A stretch of 34,054 nt of DNA from Phenylobacterium sp. Lineage in GTDB: Bacteria; Pseudomonadota; Alphaproteobacteria; Caulobacterales; Caulobacteraceae. The DNA is taken from contig NZ_JAUYNW010000109.1 of assembly GCF_030698145.1 (NCBI RefSeq), positions 1 through 34,054 on the forward strand. The letters run 5' to 3'. A program made the position numbers and the translations under genes. The number at the start of each line of letters is the position of its first letter. The stretch's first letter is position 1. The notes below the pieces were generated by a model. That model was not told the origin of the DNA and ran no database searches. It saw only the letters and a list, made by a program, of their open reading frames with translations. Positions 7,709 through 15,634 of the stretch are shown piece by piece.

Positions 7709-7750
7709 GACGCACGCGGCCGCGGTGCCTTCGCCCCGCGGTGACTGTGG

Positions 7751-7778
7751 GCGGCGGGGAGGGAGACCTCCCCGCCGC
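7751..7778 (+). terminator. Strong hairpin terminator after flagellin 2
   Basis: A perfect 12-bp stem pairs GCGGCGGGGAGG (7751-7762) with CCTCCCCGCCGC (7767-7778) around a GAGA tetraloop, 42 bases after the flagellin 2 stop. Only TT follows, so it is a very stable 3' stem rather than a textbook T-run terminator. It separates the flagellin from the FlaG gene. Confidence 0.65.
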
Positions 7779-7831
7779 TTCACGGTTCAACAGGGACGCC
7801 GAACGCCCAGCCGGCGCCGGCGCACGGAGAA

Positions 7832-8122
7832 ATGGAAAACAAACTTGCAGCTATCGCACCGGTAACCGACCCGATCCTCAACCAGGCGGCGTCGCGCCGC
7901 GTCGCGCCCGACACCGGCTCCGCGTGCGCGGAGCCCGTCCAGGTGGCTCAGGACCCGGCCGATCTACGCCTGGTCATCGAAGAAGGCGGCGGTTCGTACG
8001 TCTATAAGACGATCGACCGGCGCACCGGCGAAGTCGTCGCGCAGTTTCCTCGGGAGGAGATCCTGAAGATGCGCGAAGAGATCGACTACGCAGCAGGCAC
8101 GGTCATCAGCGCCAGCGCCTGA
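7832..8122 (+). CDS. flaG: FlaG-family flagellar protein
   Basis: The 96-residue protein has a disordered first half and a second half of FlaG type: LRLVIEEGGGSYVYKTIDRR, then TGEVVAQFPREEILKMREE. This is the short beta domain with the DRxTGEVVxQxPxEE signature found in small FlaG proteins, which influence filament length in other bacteria. Its place between flagellin genes supports a filament role. GGAG lies only two bases before ATG 7832, which is close and may mean weak translation; no better start was seen. A hairpin with 7-bp arms (8129-8149) follows. The family call rests on the carboxy half only. Confidence 0.75.
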   Translation: MENKLAAIAPVTDPILNQAASRRVAPDTGSACAEPVQVAQDPADLRLVIEEGGGSYVYKTIDRRTGEVVAQFPREEILKMREEIDYAAGTVISASA

Positions 8123-8128
8123 CCGCCC

Positions 8129-8149
8129 GACCGGCTGTTTCCGCCGGTC
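8129..8149 (+). terminator. Hairpin after flaG
   Basis: GACCGGC (8129-8135) pairs with GCCGGTC (8143-8149) around a 7-base loop, just after the flaG stop. There is no T-run. The inner CGGC-N9-GCCG is loosely like an ftr site but lacks the CGGCA-N5-TGCCG spacing, so I list it as a 3'-end hairpin. Confidence 0.4.
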
Positions 8150-8314
8150 CGACCGAGATTCCAACCGCCCCGGGAGACCGGTGGGCGGCTGTGACCATTT
8201 GGGCCGTTAACCTTCTGGACACCATGATTCCATAGCTTCTCGGGCGAAATGAACCGTCCCTGGCGAGTCGCAAAAGCCGTACTGGGGGAACGGGTTCGAG
8301 AGGAGAGCAGGTCA

Positions 8315-9148
8315 ATGTCGATCAGCGTGCACACCAACAAGTCGGCCCTGACCGCGCTTCAGAACCTCAACAAAACCAACGACCAGCTCGCAGACACCCA
8401 GAACAGGATCAACACCGGACTGAAGATCGGCAACGCCAAGGACAACGCCTCGGTGTGGTCCATCGCCCAGGGGCAGCGCGCCGATATCGGCGCGCTCTCG
8501 GCGGTGACAATGAGCCTGAACCGGGCCCAGTCGATCGCAGAAGTCTCCATGTCGGCCGGCGAGTCTGTCTCCGACCTGCTTGTGCAGCTCAAGGAGAAGG
8601 TGGTCGCCGCCCAGGACACCTCCCTGGATGTGATTTCGCGCGGCGCGCTGGACGCCGACTTCAAGTCGATCCTGCGCCAGATCAACCAGGTCGTCTCGAA
8701 CTCGGAATTTGACGGCGCCAATATCCTGAACGGTTCGATCGCCGGCAGCATCCGCTTCCTGGCCAACGCCGACGCCAACGCCTACATCACGCTCTCGACC
8801 CAGAACATGACTATGGGCGGCGCCATCATCACCATCGCCGCCGCGTCGTCGATCAGCACGGTGACCCTGGCTGCGGCGGCCCTGGTCTCGCTCACCGCCT
8901 CGATGACCAACGTCAACCAGGCCCTGGGCAATCTGGGCGCCCAGGCCAAGCAGATCGAGGCGCACAACAAGTTCGTCGGCAAGCTGCAGGACGTGCTGCA
9001 GGCCGGGGTCGGCAACCTGGTGGACGCCGATCTCGCGAAGGAAAGCGCGCGGCTTCAGGCGCTTCAGGTGCAGCAGCAGCTCGGCGCCCAGGCCCTGTCC
9101 ATCGCCAACCAGGCGCCGCAGATCGTGCTGCAGCTCTTCAAGGGCTAA
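8315..9148 (+). CDS. Flagellin 3 (divergent)
   Basis: The 277-residue flagellin begins MSISVHTNKSALTALQNLNK and ends QAPQIVLQLFKG, so it is clearly diverged from flagellins 1 and 2 (roughly half identical by eye) while keeping the [17 protein letters not shown] block. ATG 8315 is chosen because it gives the family start and follows AGGAGAG. The open frame runs 66 bases further upstream but that part is not flagellin-like. No sigma-54 site or ftr-like site was found upstream. Instead there are three GANTC sites (8157, 8226, 8265) and a GTTAACC half site near 8208. It is therefore probably timed differently, as with the distinct, hook-proximal flagellins of Caulobacter. Confidence 0.93.
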   Translation: MSISVHTNKSALTALQNLNKTNDQLADTQNRINTGLKIGNAKDNASVWSIAQGQRADIGALSAVTMSLNRAQSIAEVSMSAGESVSDLLVQLKEKVVAAQDTSLDVISRGALDADFKSILRQINQVVSNSEFDGANILNGSIAGSIRFLANADANAYITLSTQNMTMGGAIITIAAASSISTVTLAAAALVSLTASMTNVNQALGNLGAQAKQIEAHNKFVGKLQDVLQAGVGNLVDADLAKESARLQALQVQQQLGAQALSIANQAPQIVLQLFKG

Positions 9149-9173
9149 GACCCGTTTCGTTGGGGCGTCGAAG

Positions 9174-9200
9174 GGCCTGGGTGGATCGCCCAGGCCTTTT
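9174..9200 (+). terminator. Rho-independent terminator after flagellin 3
   Basis: GGCCTGGG (9174-9181) pairs perfectly with CCCAGGCC (9189-9196) around a 7-base loop, followed by TTTT. This is the most canonical terminator in the flagellin cluster. Confidence 0.85.
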
Positions 9201-9291
9201 GAATCAAGGGATTCACCTTAGGTCTTAACGCCTTGTCAGGGCTTCCAAGGTCAAGGTCGGGTGGCGGGACTGCGCCCACGGACGGCGGATC

Positions 9292-12081
9292 ATGGCGATC
9301 ACTTTCGACACCAGCCTGCTGACGAACTACTACCAGTCCCGCTACGGCGGGACGGCGGCCACGAACTCGTCGGCGCTCCTGTCGAAGAAGTACGCGCCGA
9401 CCGCCCCCTGGTCGATCACCAACACCAAGGTCGGCGCGCAGATCTCCGAGGCGGTTAAGAACGCCATGCTCGGCCACAAGCTGGTGGACGAGAACGCAGC
9501 CAAACTCGACTTGCCGGGCGCCAGCGCCGACTATCGCAAACTCTTCGCGCTCTACCAGGGGCTCAGCACCCTGAACGGCGTGACCGAGCGGATGAACGGC
9601 AAGAACCTGACCTCGATCGAGAAGGCCAAGATCCAGCAGGTCTTCACCAAGGGGCTGGCCGAGATCACGGCCTATGCCGACAACGCCGACTTCGATGGCA
9701 TTCGCCTGAACCGCGGCGAGGTCATGACCAAGGCTCAGACCAAGATCGGCACGCCGGTCGTCAAGAGCGACTATCTGGGCGGTGTCCCGCTGCTGACGGG
9801 TAGCAGCTCCGCGGTGGTCCCGGCGTTCTCCGGCGACGTCAAATTCACGATGTCCGTCAAGCGCGTGAACGTGACTCATAATGTATCGATCGACCTGGCC
9901 GACATGGGGGCCACGCCGCGCACGCTGACCAATGTCCTGGCCCACATCAACGGCAAGATGGCCGCCGACGGCCTGGAGACGCGCTTCGCAAGCCAGCGCG
10001 TTCCCGGTGTGCCGCGGACCATCACCGTGGCCGGGAAACCCGTCACCCTGCCGGCCACGCAAGACTCATGGGTCCTCAAGGTCAAGGTCGATTCGGGCGA
10101 GACCGTCACCTTCGGCGCGCCGAGCAGCGCGGGCTCGGTCTATGTCGCCCAGAGCGTCGGCGACCCCAATCCGGACGGCAAGGCCGCGACCAATGACGGC
10201 GTCACGCAGCGCCAGCTCCTGAAGTTCCAGACCGACACCACGACCGTGGCGGCTCCGCCGCAACCGGCCGGGGAGGCCAACTGGGTGGACGGTCGCGCCT
10301 GGGCCGAGGACCTCAGCAAGTCGGTGCAGAGCGTGCGCGCCACGACCGTCGGCCCGGACGGCTCGGTCTATGTGTTGGCCGACGTGGACGCCAAGGTCGA
10401 AGGCCAGGAGATCAAGGGCGACAAGGACGTCGCGCTGATGAAGTACGATTCGGCGGGCAAGCTGCTCTATACGCGCACCCTTGGCGCGGCCGATCAGGCC
10501 AGCGGCCTGGCCCTGGCGGTCTCCGCCGACGGCAAGATCGCCATCGCCGGCTCAGTGACCGGCGGCCTGCAGGGCGCGACGGACGGTCCGGTGAACTCGG
10601 GGGAAACCGGCAGCTTCGCCGCCAATTCCGACAGCTTCGTCACCCTTTACGACGCTGACGGCCAGGAGGTGTGGACCCAACGTCGCGGGGCCCGCCAGGC
10701 CGACGAGGCGACCAATGTGGCCTTCGGCGCCGACGGTTCGGTCTTTGTGGCTGGGCGATCCAAGTCGGCCATGCCCGGAACGACGGCGATCGGCGACTGG
10801 GACGGCTATGTCGAGGGCTTCAAGGCAGATGTGACGGGCAAGGTCACGACCCTGTTCACCCAGGCCTTCGGCTCCACGGGCGCCGACCGGCCAGCCGGCC
10901 TGGTGGTCGACGGGACCTCTCTGGTCGTCGCCTCCAATGAGAACGGCCGCGCGGTGCTGCGTCGATTCGATGTCTCGACCACCACGCCCGCGCTCACCGC
11001 GACTCGCGACCTCGGCGACCTGCAGGGCGGCGAGCTGGCCGGGCTAGGCCTCGACGGAGGCCAGATCGTGGTCGCAGGCGCCACCAAGAACGGCGCGCTC
11101 TCGGCTGGAACCATCACTCGCGCCCTCTCGGGCGGGACCGACGCCTTCGCGGCGCGGCTGAGCGCCAGCCTGACGGCGGGCGGCGGCGACCGGCTGGCCT
11201 ATTATGGCGGGGCCGGGGACGACAGGGCCACGTCGGTGGCCGTGGCCGGCGGCCAGGTCTGGATCGCGGGCTCGGCCGGAACCGACCTGCCGGGCCAGCC
11301 CGTGGTCGGCAAGAAGGACGGCTTCCTCACCCGGCTCGACATGGACACCGGCGCCATCGACTGGTCACGGCGCTTCACCGGCAAGGAGGGCTACGCCGCC
11401 CCCACCGCCATTGCTATCGATACGCAGGGTTCAACCGTCCTTGATCGTCTCGGCCTGCCCAAGGGCACGCTGGACTTCACCGATTCGATCCAGCTCAGCG
11501 CCCTGAGCTCGGTGCGGGCCGGCGACCAGTTCCAGGTCGTGGCGGGAGGCGGCGCCAAGAAGACCATCACCATCGAGACCGGCGAGACATTCTCCACCCT
11601 GTCGGCCAAGCTGAAGCGGGCCCTGGGGTTCCAGGCCAAGATCGAGACCGTGACTGTCGAAGGCGCCCGCCGCCTGCAGATCAAGCCGCTGAACGACCGC
11701 ACCACCATCGAACTGTTCGAGGGCAAGTCCGGCAAGGATGCGCTCAGCCTGCTAGGTCTCGCCGAAGGCATCATCCGCAACACCACGACCGAGGACGGCA
11801 AGGTCGTCCCGGCGGACGGCAAGGCGATGATCTTCGGCCTGGGCCTGCCGACGGACCTCAATCTTGAGGATCAGGAACAGGTCAACCACACGCTCGCCGA
11901 ACTGACGGCGGCCATGAACCAGATCCGCGCGGCCTACAAGCACCTGCAGACGGCGTCGACGCCCAAGGCGGTGCTCGACGCTCAGAAGGCCGCCGCCGCG
12001 GCGCAGGGCGGCAAGGTCCCGACCTACCTGACCAACCAGATCGCCAACTACCAGGCCGCGCTCGACCGCCTCGGCGGCTAG
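9292..12081 (+). CDS. flaEY: FlaEY-like flagellar protein with beta-propeller repeats
   Basis: The 929-residue protein lies just downstream of the flagellins and resembles the Caulobacter protein annotated FlaEY, linked to filament synthesis or length. Residues ~85-150 contain KGLAEITAYADNADFDGIRL, close in pattern to the flagellin D1 segment around [11 protein letters not shown]. Residues ~180-280 look like a flagellin-IN type fold. Residues ~345-710 are five or six SBBP/propeller-like repeats (AVSADGKIAIAGSVTG; AFGADGSVFVAGRSKS; TSVAVAGGQVWIAGSAG). Residues ~735-830 hold a second IN-like unit (TITIETGETFSTLSAKLKRA), and the end is helical. There is no signal peptide, consistent with cytoplasmic or flagellar export. 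It begins at ATG 9292. The symbol is from context and memory. Confidence 0.65.
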   Translation: MAITFDTSLLTNYYQSRYGGTAATNSSALLSKKYAPTAPWSITNTKVGAQISEAVKNAMLGHKLVDENAAKLDLPGASADYRKLFALYQGLSTLNGVTERMNGKNLTSIEKAKIQQVFTKGLAEITAYADNADFDGIRLNRGEVMTKAQTKIGTPVVKSDYLGGVPLLTGSSSAVVPAFSGDVKFTMSVKRVNVTHNVSIDLADMGATPRTLTNVLAHINGKMAADGLETRFASQRVPGVPRTITVAGKPVTLPATQDSWVLKVKVDSGETVTFGAPSSAGSVYVAQSVGDPNPDGKAATNDGVTQRQLLKFQTDTTTVAAPPQPAGEANWVDGRAWAEDLSKSVQSVRATTVGPDGSVYVLADVDAKVEGQEIKGDKDVALMKYDSAGKLLYTRTLGAADQASGLALAVSADGKIAIAGSVTGGLQGATDGPVNSGETGSFAANSDSFVTLYDADGQEVWTQRRGARQADEATNVAFGADGSVFVAGRSKSAMPGTTAIGDWDGYVEGFKADVTGKVTTLFTQAFGSTGADRPAGLVVDGTSLVVASNENGRAVLRRFDVSTTTPALTATRDLGDLQGGELAGLGLDGGQIVVAGATKNGALSAGTITRALSGGTDAFAARLSASLTAGGGDRLAYYGGAGDDRATSVAVAGGQVWIAGSAGTDLPGQPVVGKKDGFLTRLDMDTGAIDWSRRFTGKEGYAAPTAIAIDTQGSTVLDRLGLPKGTLDFTDSIQLSALSSVRAGDQFQVVAGGGAKKTITIETGETFSTLSAKLKRALGFQAKIETVTVEGARRLQIKPLNDRTTIELFEGKSGKDALSLLGLAEGIIRNTTTEDGKVVPADGKAMIFGLGLPTDLNLEDQEQVNHTLAELTAAMNQIRAAYKHLQTASTPKAVLDAQKAAAAAQGGKVPTYLTNQIANYQAALDRLGG

Positions 12082-12121
12082 GCGCCTTGAAACCGTTGCT
12101 GCGGCGGTCTAGCGAAGGTCC

Positions 12122-12802
12122 ATGGAATTCCTGAACGACCGGCGGAGTCGACTCGTCCTGGCGGGCGGCGCGCTCGCGCTCGTGGCCGGTATCGGCATAG
12201 CCGCGCTCATGATCTCGGCCGGCAAGGACGACAAGGTCCCGCCGCCGCCGGCCTCGCAGGGCGGCCTGGTGGTCGAGACCGGTACGGTCGACGACGGCCG
12301 CCTCGATCCGGCCCGCCCTCTGCGCTGCTACGTGGCCGGCCAATATGTCGGGGAGGTGACCTTGGCGGTCTGCGCCCAGCGCAACGGCGTGGCCACCGGC
12401 GCCCTCGACGTCGGGGTCGACGAGGCGGGCAACCTAGCCGCCGCCGACCAGGCCGGAACCATGCTGACGCCGCTGCCGCCGCTGGACGAGGCGCCGGTCG
12501 ATGCTTCAGCCGCGCCCGCGCCCGCCGCGGCGCCGATCGCGCCCGCAGCAGGGCCGGCGGGAACCTGCTGGCGCTACGCCGATGGCGGTTGGCGCAAGCT
12601 GCCGGCCGACATGACGCTCAACGCCTGCGTCCAGACCCTGTTCGCCGGGCGCTGCGAGCGCTCGGGCGGCGCCACCTATGGCCGCTGGATGCAGCAGACC
12701 CTGAGGCTAGTCCTGGGCCGGGTCGAGGTGTCGGGCGACAACCGCAGCTTCCGGCCGTTGACCGCGCAGGCCGACAACTGCTCGATCTCCCCGATCGGCT
12801 GA
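12122..12802 (+). CDS. Hypothetical membrane-anchored periplasmic protein
   Basis: The 226-residue protein has a basic start, a single hydrophobic helix (residues ~11-32) and then a long periplasmic part. A Pro/Ala linker (residues ~120-145) separates two Cys-containing parts. The first has RCYVAGQYVG...VCAQRNGVATGALDVG; the second has CWRYADGGWRKLP, then NACVQTLFAGRCERSG and a final Cys. Paired cysteines suggest disulfide-bonded folds outside the cytoplasm. The second part resembles the small lipoprotein encoded next (both have a CW motif), so the two may be related. No family is recognised. It follows flaEY by 40 bases and could share its transcript. Confidence 0.7.
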   Translation: MEFLNDRRSRLVLAGGALALVAGIGIAALMISAGKDDKVPPPPASQGGLVVETGTVDDGRLDPARPLRCYVAGQYVGEVTLAVCAQRNGVATGALDVGVDEAGNLAAADQAGTMLTPLPPLDEAPVDASAAPAPAAAPIAPAAGPAGTCWRYADGGWRKLPADMTLNACVQTLFAGRCERSGGATYGRWMQQTLRLVLGRVEVSGDNRSFRPLTAQADNCSISPIG

Positions 12803-12841
12803 CGCCATTCCGCCGCCGCAATCGCCGCTATAGGCTTAGCC

Positions 12842-13231
12842 ATGCTTCGCACCGTCCTGATCGCCGGCCTCTCCGTCCTCGCCCTCTCGGCGTGCGCAAA
12901 GAAGACCCTGCCGCCGGGCGGCGAGGGCATCTGCTGGCACGTGGGCCAGACCAAGGACGGCGAACTCAAGTACAACAAGCTGGCCACCGGTGTGGCAGAC
13001 TTGGAGCACTGCGCCGCTGCGCTGGAGACCATGCGGCTGAAGTTCCTGCGCATGGGCGGCACGAACCGGGAGGTGACCGGGGCCTTCAAGGGCAACTTCA
13101 TCTTCATCCAGCGGAACGGAATTTTCACCGCGCCGTCGATGGAATCTCACCGCTATCCGGCCCTGGTGCGCACCGGCGACGGCCGCCTGGCCATCCCCAG
13201 CGCCATGCCCCAGCGGCCCGCCGGCCAATAG
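12842..13231 (+). CDS. Small hypothetical lipoprotein
   Basis: The 129-residue protein has a signal peptide with lipobox LSAC (Cys18). The mature part contains ICWHVGQTKDGELKYNKLA, then EHCAAALETMRLKFLRMGG and GAFKGNFIFIQRNGIFTA. Two further cysteines in the mature region could form a disulfide. The layout CW...C resembles the carboxy part of the preceding membrane-anchored protein. No family or function is recognised. It lies 39 bases after that gene on the same strand, with the separately regulated ssb next. Confidence 0.72.
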   Translation: MLRTVLIAGLSVLALSACAKKTLPPGGEGICWHVGQTKDGELKYNKLATGVADLEHCAAALETMRLKFLRMGGTNREVTGAFKGNFIFIQRNGIFTAPSMESHRYPALVRTGDGRLAIPSAMPQRPAGQ

Positions 13232-13282
13232 GCGCGGCGTTCCGGCGCAGCAGACATCTGTGGACGAAGGCCCGCAAGGTGG

Positions 13283-13297
13283 GAACAAAGGCGGAAC
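13283..13297. promoter_or_regulatory. LexA (SOS) box upstream of ssb
   Basis: GAAC (13283-13286), a 7-base spacer and GAAC (13294-13297) exactly fit the alphaproteobacterial LexA operator, written as GTTC-N7-GTTC on the other strand. It ends 6 bases before the -35-like element of the ssb promoter, so bound LexA would hinder RNA polymerase. ssb is a member of the SOS regulon in Caulobacter. Confidence 0.85.
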
Positions 13298-13303
13298 ATT
13301 AGC

Positions 13304-13330
13304 TTGATCCGCGGATCGCCGTCCGCTAGC
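13304..13330 (+). promoter_or_regulatory. Housekeeping promoter of ssb
   Basis: TTGATC (13304-13309) and GCTAGC (13325-13330), 15 bases apart, fit the Caulobacter housekeeping pattern TTGACGS-N10-14-GCTANAWC with some mismatches. The start codon of ssb is 50 bases downstream. Confidence 0.55.
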
Positions 13331-13379
13331 GTCGGAGCTGAGCGCGAGCGCGCAAGCACGGAAAGCAAGGGACACTCAC

Positions 13380-13892
13380 ATGGCGGGCAGCGTCAACAAG
13401 GTCATTCTGGTCGGCAATCTGGGCGCCGACCCCGAAATCCGCAGCCTCACCTCGGGCGATCGCGTGGCCAATCTGCGGGTCGCGACCTCCGAGACCTGGC
13501 GCGACAAGTCCTCGGGCGAACGCAAGGAAAAGACCGAGTGGCACCGGGTGGTGATCTTCAACGACAACCTCGTGAAGGTCGCCGAGCAGTATCTGCGCAA
13601 GGGTTCCAAGATCTATCTCGAGGGCTCGATCCAGACCCGCAAATGGACTGACCAATCGGGCGTGGAGAAGTTCTCCACCGAGGTGGTCCTGCAGAAGTTC
13701 CGCGGTGAGCTGACCATGCTCGACGGCCGCGGCGACGCCGAGGGCGCGAGCGCCGGCGGCTATGGCGGCGGTGACTACGCCGGTGGAAACGGCGGCGGCG
13801 GCGGCGGCGGTTTCGGAGGCGGCCAGCGCAAGCCGGCCTCGGGTCCGCGCGAGGACTTCTCGGCCGACCTAGACGACGAGATCCCGTTCTAG
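13380..13892 (+). CDS. ssb: Single-stranded DNA-binding protein
   Basis: The 170-residue protein has an OB-fold in residues 1-~112 ([39 protein letters not shown]), then a Gly-rich flexible linker and the acidic tip DLDDEIPF that recruits replication and repair partners. It is of typical bacterial SSB length and complete at both ends. It works as a tetramer coating single-stranded DNA in replication, recombination and repair. A LexA box and a housekeeping promoter lie just upstream. AGGGA precedes ATG 13380. The gene ends 7 bases from a convergent gene. Confidence 0.98.
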   Translation: MAGSVNKVILVGNLGADPEIRSLTSGDRVANLRVATSETWRDKSSGERKEKTEWHRVVIFNDNLVKVAEQYLRKGSKIYLEGSIQTRKWTDQSGVEKFSTEVVLQKFRGELTMLDGRGDAEGASAGGYGGGDYAGGNGGGGGGGFGGGQRKPASGPREDFSADLDDEIPF

Positions 13893-13899
13893 GGAAGGC

Positions 13900-14952
13900 C
13901 TAGGTGTCGGCTTCGGACGCCTGTCGCAGATAAGCGCTCCGAACGGCCTCGGCGGCATCGTCATACAGGAACGGCAGGAAGGCGTAGCGCCGGCCCGCCG
14001 TGACCGGCGTCGCCTCGTGCAGCAGCGAGCAGGAGAACACCACCGCCCCACCGGTCGGCGGGCGATAGGTGCGGGGGCCGAACTCGGGGAACCGGAGATC
14101 GCCGCCCTCGAAATCCTCGGCGTTCAGGTTGATCGAGCAGGCGAAACGGCGATGGGCCGTGGCGGGCGTGGTGTCGTCCCGGTGCGGCAGGAAGCGGCCG
14201 TCCTCCGCGGCGTCGTAGCAGGCGACGATATAGCGTTCGATGCGGCTCGCCCGGTACTGGAAGGCCTTGCGCACCAGTGGCGCCAGGCGCTCGCTCAGGC
14301 GCGTATTGAGCTCGTGTTTCAGGCCTTCGTCCTGGATGACCGCGTCGCGCCGGCTCTTGAAACCGTCCACGACATTGACGGTCCGGCCGTCGATCTCCCG
14401 CGCGACGCCCGAGGGCTGGCCGCCCTCCCGCTCATAGAGCGCGATCAGCCGGCGGCAGAGGTCCGGCTCGAATACCCGCGGGACCAACAGCACCGGAGCG
14501 GTGAGCGGTGCGCCGGCATGGTCGGCGGGGTCGGGGAGGGCGCGCACGGCGTCGAAGAAGGCCTCGGTCTCGTTAAGCCCGGCGCGGGCTAGGATCACCT
14601 CGTTGGGATCGAGCAGCACCCATTGGGGCGTGACTTGGCCCTGGCCGTCGAGGTCGCAGAACAGCCGGCTGACGGCCTCGTCAGGGTCCAGCAGCCAGCG
14701 AAGGCCCACCTGGTCGCGGGCCAGCTTCACGGCGGCGGGATCGCGCAGCACGCCGAACGCCGAGATCCTGGTGTCGTCGAACAGCCGTCGATGCGCCGCC
14801 AGCGCCGCGAGCGCGGCCTGTTCCTCCGGGCCGCGCCGAGGCAGGAACGCCAGCAGCACATAGCGCCCGCCGAACGCCCCGGGGGCGAACTGGGGGTTGC
14901 TGGGGGTGGCGCCGGCGAAGCGCGGCGCCAGGGCGCCGATGGTGATCGTCAT
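13900..14952 (-). CDS. Peroxiredoxin-like/2OG-Fe(II) oxygenase fusion
   Basis: The 350-residue protein has two domains. Residues 1-~145 have the thioredoxin-like fold order of AhpC/TSA peroxiredoxins (GALAPRFAG; YVLLAFLPRRGPEEQAAL; GVLRD; WVLLDPNEVILA). However, the position of the peroxidatic Cys after the FLP segment (~38-46) holds Arg/Gly/Pro/Glu. Residues ~150-350 form a prolyl-4-hydroxylase-type dioxygenase: HxD at His257/Asp259, distal His312 and Arg322 for 2-oxoglutarate, within LPHRDD and LLHEATPVTAGRRYAF. It is predicted to hydroxylate a protein or small molecule with oxygen and 2-oxoglutarate. The substrate is unknown. There is no signal peptide. It lies between ssb and sodC. Confidence 0.82.
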   Translation of the reverse strand: MTITIGALAPRFAGATPSNPQFAPGAFGGRYVLLAFLPRRGPEEQAALAALAAHRRLFDDTRISAFGVLRDPAAVKLARDQVGLRWLLDPDEAVSRLFCDLDGQGQVTPQWVLLDPNEVILARAGLNETEAFFDAVRALPDPADHAGAPLTAPVLLVPRVFEPDLCRRLIALYEREGGQPSGVAREIDGRTVNVVDGFKSRRDAVIQDEGLKHELNTRLSERLAPLVRKAFQYRASRIERYIVACYDAAEDGRFLPHRDDTTPATAHRRFACSINLNAEDFEGGDLRFPEFGPRTYRPPTGGAVVFSCSLLHEATPVTAGRRYAFLPFLYDDAAEAVRSAYLRQASEADT

Positions 14953-14996
14953 GGGCCAAGGTTGGAACCTTGACCATCAGCGCGCAAGGCGCCGCT

Positions 14997-15524
14997 TCAG
15001 CCGGCCGGAATGACGCCGCAAGCGATGCGCGGCCCGGCGCCGCCGATCGGTTGGACCTTGTGGTCGTCGGGGTTGGCGTGGATGACCAGGGCCGAGCCGT
15101 CCTTGTCGCCCAGCGCTTCGCGGCCGCCCGCTGAAGCTAGGGACACATAGGTCGAGAACACCTCGGCCTGGCCCGAACCGTCGGCGGCGACGAAGACATT
15201 GGGCAGGTCGCCCGCCTCGTTGGCGTCGGGGTTCAGCAGGCCGTGGACCATGGTCGGCTTGCCGTGCACGTGGCCGCCGGCCGAGGTGAAGTCGGCCTTA
15301 GAGCAGTCGCCCTTCTCGTGGAAATGCAGCCCGTGCCAGCCTGGAGGGGCGCCTTTCAGCTCGATCCGCGCCAGCAGCCCGTTCGGGGCCTGGGTCAGGG
15401 TCGCCGAACCGACGCTTGCGCCCGCCGAATTCTTCAATTCGATCCGGATGTTGGGTGGCGCATCGGTGGCTGATGCCGCACTTGCGAAAAGGGTGGCTAT
15501 CGCGGCGGCGAGGGCATATCTCAT
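14997..15524 (-). CDS. sodC: Periplasmic Cu/Zn superoxide dismutase
   Basis: The 175-residue protein starts with a signal peptide (cut near residue 20) and is a bacterial SodC. Metal-binding histidines are visible as HFH (67-69), HVH (85-87), His94 and His149. The conserved disulfide would be Cys74-Cys169. It converts superoxide to peroxide and oxygen in the periplasm. It is divergent from gyrA with 110 bases between. The upstream gene in transcription order is absent, so it probably has its own promoter in that gap; it runs toward the dioxygenase fusion 44 bases on. Confidence 0.95.
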   Translation of the reverse strand: MRYALAAAIATLFASAASATDAPPNIRIELKNSAGASVGSATLTQAPNGLLARIELKGAPPGWHGLHFHEKGDCSKADFTSAGGHVHGKPTMVHGLLNPDANEAGDLPNVFVAADGSGQAEVFSTYVSLASAGGREALGDKDGSALVIHANPDDHKVQPIGGAGPRIACGVIPAG

Positions 15525-15601
15525 GGGGCGTTCGACCTGGGTTGAGGCGCTGACGGAAGTTGGCCTTCGGGGCCTGCGGATGATAACTACTTAACCCTGC
15601 T

Positions 15602-15628
15602 TTGTGTCCGATTCTAAACGGCTAAATC
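15602..15628 (+). promoter_or_regulatory. Housekeeping promoter of gyrA
   Basis: GCTAAATC (15621-15628) is an exact match to the Caulobacter -10 pattern GCTANAWC. TTGTGTC (15602-15608) is a partial -35 with a 12-base spacer. A GANTC site (GATTC at 15610-15614) sits between them. The predicted first base of the transcript falls at or beside the gyrA start codon at 15635. Confidence 0.6.
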
Positions 15629-15634
15629 CTCTCC

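Noticed and set aside
6692..7783. 363-codon minus-strand frame over flagellin 2
   Set aside because: Antisense of a certain flagellin gene; the equivalent frame over flagellin 1 is broken.
8261..8290. Sigma-54 promoter before flagellin 3
   Set aside because: TGGCGAGTCGCAAAAGC has 12 bases, not 10, between GG and GC.
9259..9276. GG-N10-GC element before flaEY
   Set aside because: The spacing can be found in a G-rich stretch, but the surrounding TGGC and TTGC bases do not match.
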